Shown: positions 22,153 to 48,739 of the stretch, piece after piece
Numbering within the stretch: the stretch's first letter is position 1
Layout: every line of letters begins with the position of its first letter
From: Prosapia bicincta
Taxonomy: Eukaryota; Arthropoda; Insecta; Hemiptera; Cercopidae
Direction: 5' to 3'
DNA length: 64,000 nt
Assembly: GCA_036971475.1 (NCBI GenBank)
Contig: JBAIZL010000006.1
Coordinates: forward strand, 768,501-832,500
Program-made: the position numbers and the translations under genes
Notes under the pieces: generated by a model
Told to the model about the DNA's origin: nothing
Seen by the model: only the letters and a program-made list of their open reading frames with translations
Databases searched by the model: none

Positions 22153-22778
22153 AATATGTATTCTTGTGTATTAATAAAGAACATAAGTAAAAATACAAAT
22201 ACAAGAATTATAATTGAATTTACAATTCAAAGCTTTTCGTTGGCTTACAGTACCAACATCATCAGGAATATTAAACAATTGTTTAATATTCCTGATGATG
22301 TTGGTACTGTTAGCCAACGAAAAGCGTTGAATTGTAAATTCAACTATAATTATTGTATTTTTATTTTGACTTATGTTCTTTATATATATATGCTGATACG
22401 TATTCCTTCACTGATGGCAAAATATGATGAATAGTTATAATCTGGAGTATATCCGTTCATTCTGCAGTGCATAAAATCACAGTTCCAACGTTTCGCTAGA
22501 ATCTCATCCAGCTTTGACGAGGTTAACCCAAAAACAGTTGAAGAGCGAGTGAAGAGCGCAGATGACTTCGTACACCCAAAGTCGGTACGAAGGTTCACAG
22601 CGAATATGTTAAATAATAAGAAAGTAATTTAGTTTTAAAAGTTTAACTTATACAACAAAATAACTAGTAATATTTTTTGTTTTTCTGTTTCAGTTGGCAG
22701 TTATACATTTGGTATATGGTCTTAGGATTTGTTACTTTGCTTGGAATATTCTTAATTATTTTATTTTTAAAAATATAA
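12675..22778 (+). CDS. Cyt-b5: cytochrome b5, tail-anchored (gene 1), four exons
   Basis: Exons are 12675-12779, 16129-16257, 21750-21850 and 22694-22778, all with GT donors and CAG acceptors. They encode 139 residues. Exon 1 gives the N-terminal heme-fold strand ([24 protein letters not shown]). Exon 2 (43 codons) carries HPGG with the first heme-ligand His and [14 protein letters not shown] with the second. Exon 3 is a polar linker ([11 protein letters not shown]), and exon 4 a C-terminal hydrophobic anchor ([20 protein letters not shown]) ending in TAA. Domain order and length match microsomal cytochrome b5, a tail-anchored ER protein that carries electrons to desaturases and P450s. AATAAA signals lie at 22870 and 22987. 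Introns contain a (CA)n tract, a nested AT/foldback complex, PLE tails, a SINE and a piggyBac MITE, yet all exons are intact. Ortholog assignment within the family is not possible by eye. Confidence 0.9.
13680..13752. repeat. short tandem repeat, 20-bp unit
   Basis: About 3.5 copies of AAATTAGAGCTACAAATAAC, with a diverged relative at about 13853-13877. It lies in intron 1 of cytochrome b5 gene 1. Confidence 0.85.
14060..15110. repeat. nested inverted-repeat complex with (CA)n, (CT)n and four (AT)n tracts
   Basis: (CA)n at 14149-14283; (AT)n at 14348-14408, 14650-14697, 14939-15008 and 15055-15106; (CT)n at 14619-14649. The block TTGCACTTAGTGGTGGAAAA occurs plus-strand near 14299 and 14888 and inverted near 14770. 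The block AACACTGTTTTCTTGTATTY at 14069-14088 is inverted at about 15023-15042. A cruciform at 14441-14620 has arms with GGACTAGGAGACTGACAG and CTGTCAGTCTCCTAGTCC. This is repeated insertion at AT microsatellites inside intron 1. Confidence 0.75.
14816..14860 (-). ncRNA. decayed hammerhead-like relic related to family B
   Basis: The minus strand reads UCGACAA, U, stem II GGUC/GACC, then GAAA, followed by GAUGCCUC. This has the spacing of the family B motif (UUGACAA, U, GGGA/UCCC, GAAA) with different but complementary stem II arms. The stem III palindrome is not intact. Treat it as a relic. Confidence 0.3.
15180..15760 (+). pseudogene. Penelope-like element: endonuclease C-terminus and 3' end, with an inverted partial copy
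   Basis: The plus-strand frame at about 15340-15556 reads [20 protein letters not shown] and LISTKHDY. This fits the end of a PLE GIY-YIG endonuclease, where an EH..A....N.SNFA.HL..T.H pattern is usual. A C-rich tail follows, then CCTTGAGATCAG and the family B hammerhead-like motif (15646-15685), and the element fades out by about 15760. Upstream, 15283-15312 (GTTCTTGGTAGTGTG) is inverted relative to 15339-15370 (CACACTACCAAGAAC), so a second partial copy lies head-to-head. This locus links the family B foldbacks to a PLE coding sequence. Confidence 0.7.
15646..15685 (+). ncRNA. hammerhead-like motif with U3-A8 core (family B, PLE 3' end)
   Basis: UUGACAA (15649-15655), U, stem II GGGA/UCCC, GAAA (15671-15674), ACUGACGU in place of the palindrome, C, then CUC. 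It lies ~90 bases 3' of the PLE endonuclease remnant's stop region. Confidence 0.4.
17472..17768 (+). repeat. tRNA-derived SINE, copy 1
   Basis: The 5' part resembles a decayed tRNA: an A-box-like TTGGCGCAGTG...GCGCTAGACC and a B-box-like AGTTTGAATCCC. A conserved ~200-nt body follows, including CATCAATTGTCATCCACTA and CTTGTACAAGATATGTACCA. The same order appears inverted at 28893-29177. It cannot form a proper tRNA cloverleaf because the anticodon region is expanded. It lies in intron 2 of gene 1. Confidence 0.8.
18500..18700. repeat. PLE foldback whose arms meet at the predicted cleavage site
   Basis: The left arm (ending 18611) is the reverse complement of sequence starting at 18646 (CTCAACACAAAA). 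Between them lies a single family B hammerhead-like core. Inverted identity stops exactly between C18645, the predicted cleavage position, and C18646. The left side carries the PLE terminus signature (GCGTGAGCTACTAGTAATCG). Confidence 0.75.
18609..18648 (+). ncRNA. hammerhead-like motif with U3-A8 core (family B)
   Basis: GAG, UUGACAA (18612-18618), A, GGGA/UCCC, GAAA (18634-18637), ACGGCCGU (18637-18644), C18645, then CUC. In this locus stem I could extend through the whole inverted arm, about 90-100 bp. Confidence 0.45.
20030..20312 (+). repeat. PLE 3'-terminal fragment (family B)
   Basis: It starts with the C-rich tail seen at 15530-15610 (TTGACATCATAACTCCTAAT). CCTTGAGATCAG follows, then a family B hammerhead-like motif (20166-20205, with UUGACAA and AUGGCCGU) and the terminus signature (TTAGCTCACATGAAGATGG, ATCAACAAAT). 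It is a single-orientation copy, in intron 2 of gene 1. Confidence 0.75.
22097..22150. repeat. (AT)n microsatellite
   Basis: About 54 bp of TA repeats at the border of the foldback at 22156-22384, in intron 3 of gene 1. Confidence 0.9.
22225..22268 (-). ncRNA. hammerhead ribozyme-like motif, intact core (family A)
   Basis: Minus strand: stem I AUUC, CUGAUGA (22265-22259), extra U, stem II GUUGG/CCAAC, GAAA (22238-22235), self-complementary AAGCUU (22235-22230), U, then GAAU closing stem I. All invariant core bases are present. This is the cleanest canonical copy. Confidence 0.65.
22288..22333 (+). ncRNA. hammerhead-like motif, stem III palindrome lost (family A)
   Basis: AUUC, CUGAUGA (22292-22298), U, GUUGG/CCAAC, GAAA (22319-22322), then AGCGUU in place of AGCUUU. 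The core is intact, but the self-complementary hexamer is broken by one substitution. Confidence 0.5.
22391..22605 (-). repeat. interspersed repeat of unknown class, copy 1
   Basis: The minus strand reads AGCTGGATGAGATTCTAGCG, then AAACGTTGG, and ends near TTTTGCCATCAGTGAAGGAA. A second, shorter copy lies at 36273-36345 (minus). No coding capacity was seen. Confidence 0.6.
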
Positions 22779-23255
22779 ATTATTCATGCTTTATATATAA
22801 CAAAATTTATGAAAGATGAAATAATCAGAAGAAAACATTAACAAACCAAAACAGAAATAGACATGTTTAAATAAAACTAAGTATGATAATTGAATGTCAT
22901 TGTTAGTAAATTAATTTTATGGTGTTGTGGTGGTTGCTTCATCTTTATTTTATTATTTCAGTTAAACCAATGAGAATGTATTTATTAATAAAAGGCTCTA
23001 GCCAAGTATATTTTCTTTCTTTCTTCAATAGCATTATCATTCTATTTTCAGTAGATCATATGATTATTACGACCTTTATATATTAGACAAATTTCTGTAA
23101 TTAAAACCATAATTAGTGCACAATAAACCATAATTTTTATACTGTAATCCAACAGTTGGGTGAAGCTTATCAGGTTATTTAACCTGAATATAAACGAGGT
23201 TTTTGTCCTGACATATGAATCATGTAGGTCAAAAATTATTCAGAGTATTTTTTAC
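22779..23255. other. 3' flank of cytochrome b5 gene 1
   Basis: Contains the AATAAA signals at 22870-22875 and 22987-22992, then AT-rich sequence without a recognisable gene up to the piggyBac terminus. Confidence 0.6.
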
Positions 23256-23259
23256 TCAA

Positions 23260-24651
23260 CGCCTATACCGAAACATCATTTTTATAACACTAACGGAAAC
23301 ACCTGGTCTCAGAGATCGCTATTTTACCCAGTCCGTTTACATTGAGAATTTAAGGTGCCATAAAAGACAGATATCTCTAGAAATAGTTTATTATGTAAAT
23401 GGCATTGACTTTTCACAAAATAAAACACATGTATTACTAATATAAACTTATATAATGACGAAATAAAAATAAATTTACAACAAATTTGTGAAATCGGTGT
23501 CGCCTTGTCATCTTTTTTCTTTCCCCCCTTGTGTTGCAATCATCAAATCTCAGGCAAGACGTAAGGATTTTATAACGCTTTTCAGACATTGCAGCAGGAA
23601 ATATAGGGTGGATGCAAAAGTCTTTGGTAAACAGTGACTGAATCTTTTCGTCATTAAATCGTAACACCGATAACAAAACAAACAGACCTATAAGAGCATT
23701 TACCTTTTCAATACAAGTATACCTGTAATTACTTTTGTTTGTTTTATCACTGAGTTCTGACCGTTCATTTTTGGAGCTTTAAGTTAATATTCTCTACTAT
23801 TATCGACATAATTTTGTCTTCAAACAAAAGCTTCCATACATCTAATTTTAAAGGATTGTAACCTAATTGTCTTGCAAGGGCTCTTATTTCTGGTAAGCCA
23901 GTACGAATAATATTGCTTGTTGGGGTTCTGACTAAATTTGTAGTAGGCTTGCTTTCCCAAGCATTGGGAGGACCATGTTTCGTTTTTCCCTTCTTTCTAT
24001 GAAATACTCAAGCAAGTTGTCATGTCCAGTATCTAGTAAAACATTTCCATGCACTTTCTGTCAAAGAAGGTCTTCATCATTATCCAAGTTACCTGGATCA
24101 CTATCACTACATTCCTGTCCAGGCAATACATAATGGGGATCTGCGTTCGAGTCGTCTACTTCACTACTACTTGGATCAACAATAACATCAGTTTTGTCTT
24201 CGTTTAACCGTCCACGAATTGTGTCGCCAGAGAAGGGATCCTTTGCATGAACATTCTGGCGAGCCATTTTACCACTTCAACTAGTAGGTAAACATTTGGT
24301 TTTCCAACCAAAACACTTTGCTTTACCAACATTAAATAGTAAAAGGAAATACAATAAAGAATACATCAGCCGAAACACCGGTCTTATATACCCCTATAAG
24401 CAGTAACTGAAACACCAGGTACCTCAGACCACTATGCGAAATACGGCATCAGAAACACACAGTCTCACGGGCCGGTAGGATTTTGACAAACAACATGTCA
24501 AGATCAGATGCTCAAACCAATCTAATAGACCACTGACCGGGTGAGTGAGGTAGCTATTGTAAAGGTCAGCACTGCCACTTACCCAGGGTAGCCACAGTTA
24601 TATAAATAAATTTCGCTTAGTGCCTGTGAGACCGGTGTTTCGGCATAAGTG
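23260..24651 (-). mobile_element. piggyBac-family element with degenerate ends
   Basis: The right end reads CCGGTGTTTCGGCATAAGTG followed by TTAA at 24652-24655. The left end near 23260 (CGCCTATACCGAAACATC) is its imperfect inverse, preceded by TCAA instead of TTAA. Related CCGAAACACCGGTCTTATA sits subterminally at 24370-24388. The interior holds a minus-strand transposase relic. Confidence 0.7.
23437..24267 (-). pseudogene. piggyBac transposase relic, N-terminal half
   Basis: The ATG at 24267 starts an acidic, Asp/Ser-rich leader (MARQNVHAKDPFSGDTIRG, then DSNADPHYVLPGQECSDSD) typical of piggyBac transposases. After frame changes and stops, 23676-23500 encodes IGLFVLSVLRFNDEKIQSLF, FPAAMSEKRYKILTSCLRFDD and RGERKK. 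This matches the conserved FLG-L..G...S....LW and RF..L...LRFDD..TR..R blocks. The catalytic Asp-rich half is deleted. It differs in sequence from the piggyBac relic at 3-5 kb. Confidence 0.8.
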
Positions 24652-24691
24652 TTAATATTATGTTAATTAGAGCTTAGAAAGTGAGAACAAC

Positions 24692-24886
24692 GGTAAAAAT
24701 TAAAACATTTTACTCTAAATCTCACTACACATTAGTTTATTACTATAGTAGTAGTCAAGCACTGATGAAGGCGACATTATTGTCAAAAATAGTCTGTGTT
24801 TAATAAACCAGTGTTTGTTTTAATAAATTAATGTATAGTGAGATTTAGAGTAAACTGTTTTCATTTTTACTGTTGTATTTCTTTAC
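24692..24886. repeat. foldback enclosing a hammerhead-like relic (family E)
   Basis: Arms containing TTTACTCTAAATCTCACTA (about 24711-24729) and TAGTGAGATTTAGAGTAAAC (about 24836-24855) are inverted copies. Between them is CACTGATGAAGGCGACATTA followed by TTGTC and AAAA. This is a CUGAUGA box and stem II (GCGAC..GUC) in which the expected G of GAAA has been lost. Confidence 0.65.
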
Positions 24887-26175
24887 TTTTTATAAATTTA
24901 GACATACAATTATTAAAAATAGTTTTTATATAAAATATAAATAAAGTTTAATTAAATGGGGAAAAGCACTATTACAAATGTATCAAAATAAAAATGAAAA
25001 ATATAATAACAGCAAAAAAAACTAACATGAGAATTTCCACTAAAAAATAAAGTGGTAGGGTTATGCATAGAAAATTCAAAATTTCTGAGTATGGGTGCAA
25101 TAAAAATAACTTATAAAGAAATGCTGAAAAGAGAACAGGGTTTGTCATCGAAAAATAAATTCTTTTCAAACACATTTTAAATTATCACAGTTATATACTT
25201 TCTTTTACAACTACGACCAAAAGTATATGAAAGGAAAAGTACTGTTTGGGGTTCCTTGGCCACAAAACTACCATACACGTGTCTCCCTAATTCTGCAATT
25301 GGGAGTAGCAATTACCTTTAAATATTATTTGTGAAAGAAAAATATATAAATATTTCATACTGTTTGGTGTTCAGATACATTTCAATCCAATTAGACCTAC
25401 TAGAACTTTTATATTTAAGAGATAAATTCATAACATATCATAAATGAAAAAAATAACATTTACATTTTGGGGTAGGGTCTGAACCCACCCTTTACATAGT
25501 TCCACTTCCGAGTGTATATTAAGATATCATTGTATTCCTCATAATTCTTCAGCACTCTACAGCCAATTAATAAAAACATTTTACTTTTCATTTTAATGTG
25601 ATAATTAGAGTTTACAATTTGTGTTAGTTTCCATAAAATCCAGAGCCATTTCAATCAAAAATATAAATCTTCTAAAATATAAATCTAACTCGATCATATT
25701 TATAACTTCTTATTACAAATGGATAAATTCTCTTAACATAAAATACATATTAGTGTCTACTGGTATTAAATTTGTAGACCGAAAAAATTTAAAAATTGCT
25801 TTATACAATTAGTTCAGTGTAGAACAAACTATACTAATGTAATTTTATAAGCGTACATTTGAGCATAGGCTGTTGAGTAATTAAAATAAAGTTTTATTAT
25901 CTAAATTTTGTTATCTTCTAGTCCTTGTCATTTAATGTTTAAATAACGCATAAGTATTTTATGCAGAAACTAAGTCTTAGTTTGTAATAGCAATGTTAGA
26001 AATGTATATACAATATATAATGTCCTGACATTTTCAGCTTTTTTTGTGTTTGGCTAAGCGATTTATTCTTATGTTTTAAATACAGTCAGTGGCAGATCCA
26101 GAAAAATATGTTGGGGGAGCTGGTAGAGGGGGGAGAAGGAAAATATTTAGAAAATATAATAGCTATAGTGTAAAC
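24887..26175. other. no gene recognised
   Basis: AT-rich; short open frames only, none with recognisable motifs or plausible splice partners. From 26085 the composition becomes G-rich toward the Tigger terminus. Confidence 0.5.
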
Positions 26176-26177
26176 TA

Positions 26178-28642
26178 CAGTAAACTCCCGATTATCTGTG
26201 GACGGATTAACCGGTTTGCCATAACCGGGGTCTGCCATTGTTTTACAAATATCCAATTTTCATTCCAATCAGATTCATGTGTTTAAATTTCCAAACAGTG
26301 AATTACGAGGTAAATACATATAAGGCTTAATAAAAGTTAAGATGAAGGGAATAGATATGAAAATATGTACGTACTAATTTTTACATTGAAAGGGAAGCAT
26401 CCCGACCAGCGAAATAAAGGGGGTGAGCTAGGTGGCTATTAATAGATCAGGTAAACCAGGGGTGGGTGGGGTTGACCTCGGAGGGATAGGTGTAGCCTCC
26501 CCTCCTTCCGCGACTCTAGCCAGTTCTATGCCTCATTAGTCATGGGTCAGATGTAAAGTGCTCTTCCGTGTTGTCGTATTGTTTTCTCTGTGCACTTATT
26601 GTTTGCGGGTATGTGTGTATTTTACATACAAAATTCAACAATGAGTGAAAAAGGAAAAAAGTAGTGCTATCAATTCCAGAAAAATTAGAATTGATAAAAG
26701 AAGTAGAAAATGGTGCCTCCGTAAAATATTTAAGCTCGAAGTTTTCAATAGGACAACAAACTGTTCGTGATATTGTGAAACAGAAGTGTAATTTAATTAA
26801 GTTTGCAGCCGCCTCTCATAGTTCCTCATCATTGAGGAAAAGAAAAACAATGAAATCCAGCACGTACGAGGACCTTGATTCGGCATTTGTATCATGGGTA
26901 AGCCAAGTGAGAAGTGAGGTTACCTCAATTTCAGGGCCGATTGTTGCTGCAAAAGCCAAACAATTTTATGAGATGCTTGGCTTAGAGGACAAGTTTGATG
27001 CATTGTCAGGATGGCTGACACAGTTTAAGCAGCACCATGGTATACGAAAAATTGGACTCCACAGAGAAAAATTAATTGGCGAGGAAATTAATTGGCAGCT
27101 GAAGAATTTAAAACTGAATTTTTACAGTTTCTCCAACAAGAAGAGATTTCATTTGAACACGTTTATAATGCAGATGAGTCGGGCCTTTTTTGGAAATGTT
27201 TGCCGATACGAACACTAGCATTTCAAAATGAAAGGCATGCTCAAGGCCATAAGTCCAGTAAAGAGAGGATTACAATAATGCCGTGTAGCAACGCTATCGT
27301 AACACATAAATTAAAAGTCGTTGTAATCGGGAAGTCAAAAAAAACCCAGATCTTTTAAAGGAACGCGAGCGGAAAACCTCCCGGTGGACTACTCAATCAA
27401 AAAAAGGCTTGGATGGACCAAAAAATATTTGGTTTGAAAAGAAATTCATTCCGCAAGTTAAAGAGCATCTCCGGCCACAGAACTTACCACTAAAAGCTCT
27501 ATTACTTTTAGACAATGCCCCGTCACACCCAGGGACAACAGTTTTAAAATCAGGAGATGGTAATTTTTTGTCAGGTTCTTACCTCCCAATGTCACATCTC
27601 TTATCCAGCCGGTGGACCAGGGCATAATTGGTGCCATGAAGAAAAAGTATAGGACCAATTTACTGCAGAGGTTGATTGAAGAGGGGAGTGACCTTCAGAG
27701 CTTTAGGAAGACGTACATAATTCTCGACAGCATTTATGATGTAAACACCGCTTGGGAGGGAGTTAAACAATCCATACTGGTAAAGTCTGGATTTTACCAA
27801 GTGTGATTGATCTTTTGCAAGAAGCTGCTGTGGTTGAAGAAACTGCTTAGGTAGATGAATTGGCTAATTTAGCAAACTCTGTTCCTGGAGGCGAAAGTGT
27901 AGATGAAGAAAACATCGTTGAATGGATAAACTGTGACGCAAATGAACCCAGTTTTGAACATTTCACTGATGATCAAATCATCGATTCGACATTAGGTAAG
28001 TCTTCATTCATACTTATTTTTTTTTAATTTGTGATTTATAAATGTTCATATACCTGTGTAAGATCATTTATTTATCTGATAGGCAAGGTCTTGGAAGAGA
28101 GTGAAGATGACGATATAGAAGATGAGGAGGCTAAGATCAGCCATGACAGTGCGTTGAGGTCCGTCGATTGTCTTATTCAGTACGTAGAGGAGCAAGACGA
28201 CTCTTCACTGTGCGACAAAATGGTTCTCAAGAAACTTAGACCGCACATTAAAGCTAAATCAATGCTCACAAAAAAACAGACGAAAGTGAGAGATTTTTTT
28301 GTTAAAAAGTGAAAGTATTATGTGTAAATGAAATTACATATGTACATACATACTTACTTTTGACATATACTTATGTATGTATTGTAAATAGTTAGACATA
28401 TAAATGTACATGTTATAATCCGTCAAATACATCGACATTTTAAATTATTTTCCGTATTTATTTTGTCCTCTGAAGATTATTTGTGAATTGCATTAACCGG
28501 GGTCATCATTTGTGTAACTTATGGTATAATAATCGATTATCGATCGTTTTGCGTATTCTTTGTTCATAGCGGATTATCTGGGGAATTCGGTTATCCAGCG
28601 TTGCTGGGATACCCTATTCCATGGATAATCGGAAGTTTACTG
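26178..28642 (+). mobile_element. Tigger (pogo/Tc1-mariner superfamily) DNA transposon
   Basis: The element is 2465 bp, flanked by TA. The left end CAGTAAACTCCCGATTATC and right end GATAATCGGAAGTTTACTG are inverted repeats. It encodes a decayed Tigger transposase. A deletion derivative of the same family lies at 38441-39300. Confidence 0.9.
26641..28311 (+). pseudogene. Tigger transposase (CENP-B HTH / DDE_1), frameshifted
   Basis: An ATG at 26641 is followed by a 1-base loss in an A-run near 26655. The second frame reads LSIPEKLELIKEVENGASVKY...SIGQQTVRDIVKQK, a psq-type HTH. The CENPB-type HTH follows (FVSWVSQVR, KAKQFYEMLG, GWLTQFKQHHGI). After another shift, YNADESGLFWKCLP holds the first catalytic Asp. 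A further frame gives ALLLLDNAPSHP (second Asp), then MDQGIIGAMKKKYR with the third Asp and FRKTYIILDSIYDVNTAW. An in-frame TAG near 27848 and at least four frameshifts make it inactive. The acidic tail is split by a possible intron (GTAAGT at 27995, ATAG at 28081) and ends at 28311 (VRDFFVKK, stop). Confidence 0.88.
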
Positions 28643-28892
28643 TATAAGGGTCTTCTATTTGATGGAAATAGTTATAGGCCTACTCTGTCACATTACAAAA
28701 TCAATGATTATCCTCATTTACTATATATTTACAATACAACCCTCCTGTTTATCACAATGTGGGTGGGTGTATTTATTAATGATTATAGAATGGTGCAATA
28801 GTGATTAATATGGGTTTGTAAACATGTTATACTAATTAATAAGTAGATTTGAGGGATAAGGGACTAATCGTTGAATGCAGACTTTGGAAATT
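28643..28892. other. unassigned AT-rich spacer
   Basis: Short region between the Tigger element and the SINE tail; nothing recognisable. Confidence 0.5.
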
Positions 28893-29177
28893 GATATTTT
28901 ATTCAATTCCTTCTAATTAGCTCACACTCTCCTGATATATATCTTGTACAAATTTTCAATTGGTAATAAAATACATTTTTATCCATCTAATCATGTAAAA
29001 ATAAATTTTGTGTAACTTTTACAGGTTGACAATTGATGTAAACACAGTTGTTTAAAATATTTGTTTAATAATTAAACTATAAAAATTTGGGAAGGGTCTA
29101 GTCGGATTTATTCTAAGTATCTTCATGTTCAAATTCTAACGCTTTTGGCACTGAGCCAACTTTTCCATAGCTAGAAG
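28893..29177 (-). repeat. tRNA-derived SINE, copy 2
   Basis: On the minus strand it starts with AAAAGTTGGCTCAGTGCCAA...GCGTTAGAATTTGAAC. It then follows copy 1 (17472-17768) along its body, through CATCAATTGTCAACCTG and CTTGTACAAGATATATATCA, to an AAGGAATTGAATAAA end. It is more decayed in the B box than copy 1. Confidence 0.78.
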
Positions 29178-29850
29178 TGTATTTCTTAAAGAAGTATATG
29201 AATATTTCTTTTGCTCCCATCTGGTTGTCATAGAAATCTCCATTGTACAACTTAAAATTGTTGCCATGGTTACCACACAATATCATAAATAATGCTCAAG
29301 GATTGAAAATGAATGAAAATAATAAAATAATCAAACAAACTGGATTAATGTTATCGAACCTTGCTTCACATATATATCGTGCAAGTGCTACACATGAATT
29401 CAAATCCCTAAGTGATAAATTGTACTTAAATAATTTAATATTGTTACTTCCTTTTTAGATATTTTTATGTACAGACCCAAGGTAACTAGGAAGGGTTTTA
29501 AATTTACTAAGTTCAGCACTAAAAATTATATAATTTTTCTACTTTTATTTGCTAAAACCACAACAAATGTTTTTATTTCCTTTCAACATTTAGTGTCAGT
29601 AATCATTATATTCTTTTATTTGATTATTTGTGTCAAGTTTCCTTTTACTCTCATGGGTGTTATAGTCCTAATTGTGAGCTTAACTTTCATATTTGAATTA
29701 AAGAAATTAATGACTTGCCAAAATGATTAAACTTTATCGATTCAAGAATGTCTTGTAGTTTTTATATTTTGCCTTCTACAATAATAAACTGTATACTTTG
29801 TTAAGAATGTTACAGAAATAATTAAAGAATAAATATGCTACAACTCACAA
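29178..29850. other. no gene recognised
   Basis: AT-rich sequence with short chance open frames. Confidence 0.5.
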
Positions 29851-30110
29851 ATATAAAAACTTTATTTTCATACGCATTTCAACGACAATTTGTCATCATC
29901 CTCAGTAATGCTACACAAATCAAATTAAGCTCAACTAAAAAACACTAAACATAACCTATAAAGTTTTAACAAATGTAAAAACCAGATCTGGGGATTGTCA
30001 AATTTACAGCCACGGCTACAAATTGTTGTTGAAACGCATATGAATATAAAGTTTTTATATTTGTGAGTTGCAGCATATTTATTCTTTAATTATAACTTTC
30101 ACTCACAAGC
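29851..30110. repeat. PLE-type foldback (family C) with hammerhead-like motif
   Basis: ACTCACAAATATAAAAACTT (about 29843-29862) is inverted near 30051-30070 (AAGTTTTTATATTTGTGAGT). The right flank ends CTCACAAGCCAGCTCGAATA, as does the family C locus at 55150 (TTCACAAGGCAGCTCGAATA). The family therefore has a conserved terminus. Confidence 0.7.
29866..29910 (-). ncRNA. hammerhead ribozyme-like motif (family C, CUGAGGA core)
   Basis: Minus strand: CUGAGGA (29905-29899), extra U, stem II GAUGAC/GUCGUU with wobbles, GAAA (29880-29877), AUGCGU (self-complementary with a G-U pair), then A at the cleavage position. N7 is free in hammerheads, so the core is canonical. Stem I is weak. Confidence 0.5.
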
Positions 30111-30339
30111 CAGCTCGAATATTATTTATGTTACATAAATTTTTTATTAACACTCAAATGGTTGTGAGGAGTCTAAAAAAATCAGGGTTTAATGATGACA
30201 AAACAAGTCTTTACCAATTCAAAATAATAAAGCATAAGCTTTACCAATACACTTTAATACATATAAGTATGTATGTTTAACACTTGTTATCTTACCCACC
30301 AAGCACCAATCCAGCATAGTGACAACCCCCCCCCCCCAT

Positions 30340-30783
30340 AGTGACAAGCGCCGAGGGAAATTGACGTCGAAAATTTTGTTTGTGCATGACAATGCCCGAC
30401 CTCACACAGCAAACAGCACCAAAGAACACCTTGAGCCATTCAAATGGGAGGTTTTTCCTCATCCGGCCTATAGTCCTGACCTTGCATCAAGCGATTTTCA
30501 CTTGTTTCCAAGAATGAAGACCTGGCTAGCAACACAGCGCGTTCACGACGACGCGGAGCTCAAGGCGTGCGTCACTGAGTGGCTGACATCGCAGGCGGCA
30601 GAATTTTACGATGAAGGAATTTCAAAGCTTGTCCACCGCTACGATAAATGTCTCAATTTGTTTGGCGACTACGTAGAAAAGTAGTATTTTAGTTGCTCTT
30701 TCAGATGTATATAATAAAAATGTTTTATTGTACTTATTTTTTTTAATTCAAAATGTTCCTTACTTTCTGAATAGCCCTCGTAT
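30340..30783 (+). pseudogene. mariner transposase, C-terminal half, with 3' terminus
   Basis: Open from about 30343 to the TAG at 30682. The start lies inside a C-run (poly-C at 30328-30340), and the N-terminal HTH and first catalytic Asp are missing. Seen in order: KRRGKLTSKILFVHDNARPH with the second Asp, then AYSPDLASSDFHLFPRM, the DD34D third-Asp block, then HRYDKCLNLFGDYVEK. Downstream, TTACTTTCTGAATAGCCCTC at about 30759-30778 looks like the mariner terminal repeat. This is a 5'-truncated copy with an intact C-terminal frame, so it is fairly young. Confidence 0.87.
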
Positions 30784-30968
30784 TTAAAGTGTATTCATAA
30801 ACTAATATACTCTTAGTGTGCTACCCCTGTGAGTCTTTGTCACCACCACCACTGGTGAGAAACCGTGAAACGAATAGGAACTTCACAATTTTTTATTTCA
30901 GTATGTACATATATAAAATTTAAATTTAGTATTAAATTCAGTAATTTTAAATGTAAAATTAAATAATA
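30784..30968. other. 3' flank of cytochrome b5 gene 3
   Basis: On the minus strand, AATAAA at 30897-30892 lies ~70 bases past the gene 3 stop and is a plausible polyadenylation signal. Confidence 0.55.
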
Positions 30969-48195
<17,227 letters not shown>

Positions 48196-48720
48196 TGCAC
48201 TGTGCTGTACAGTACTGGAGTAGCGCGGTACAACGGACAAGGAAAGTACAGTGCCACATGCAATAAGGAAAACCGACCGTACTTGCAGGGAATTCCCGGT
48301 CGACTGTTACTCCGAAGAGACGCCAAGGACAGTTTGGGTTAAAGGTGGAGCACAACGATACCGTATCTATTTTATAAATTAATACTTGAGACCCAATCAA
48401 TTGTTTTTTTTAAATCTTATATTGTCAGCAAACAATTATTTTTAAGGTGTTATCTTTCGAATATTTTAAAGAATTGAAACTTTGTATCAGTGACATTGAA
48501 TAACAGTAAGATTATGTCACGCTTATTTTCAATGAAACATATTAAACATTATTTATTTTCACAGATAACAGGTTTCTGCTATTCAAAAACTGTGAAACAA
48601 GTTATAAATTAAAAATATGTTGCGGATAAACAATAATGAACAGATTTTATATGTTTTTACGATTAAAGATGTTAAATCGCGTTATTTTATATTGATTGCA
48701 GGCCTGGTATTTACACAACC
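48196..48720. promoter_or_regulatory. 5' flank of cytochrome b5 gene 3 (inferred promoter region)
   Basis: The ~170 bp above the start codon are noticeably richer in G and C than their surroundings (48196-48365), as expected for a 5' UTR or core promoter. Beyond that the sequence returns to AT-rich. No specific promoter element can be assigned. Confidence 0.35.
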
Positions 48721-48739
48721 ATATAGGTAGACCCATGTG

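Larger units (their letters stand above)
22156..22384. repeat. foldback with two head-to-head hammerhead-like motifs (family A)
   Basis: The two arms meet at the palindrome TTTAATATTCCTGATGATG and its inverse near 22275. Each arm has a CUGAUGA..GAAA motif and the shared tail ATTCTTGTATTTG or its equivalent. Arms differ at several positions, so this copy is older than the one at 62.7 kb. Confidence 0.8.

Noticed and set aside
24755..24800. Intact hammerhead at the family E foldback
   Set aside because: CUGAUGA and a GCGAC..GUC stem are present, but the G of GAAA is missing, so I list it only as a relic.
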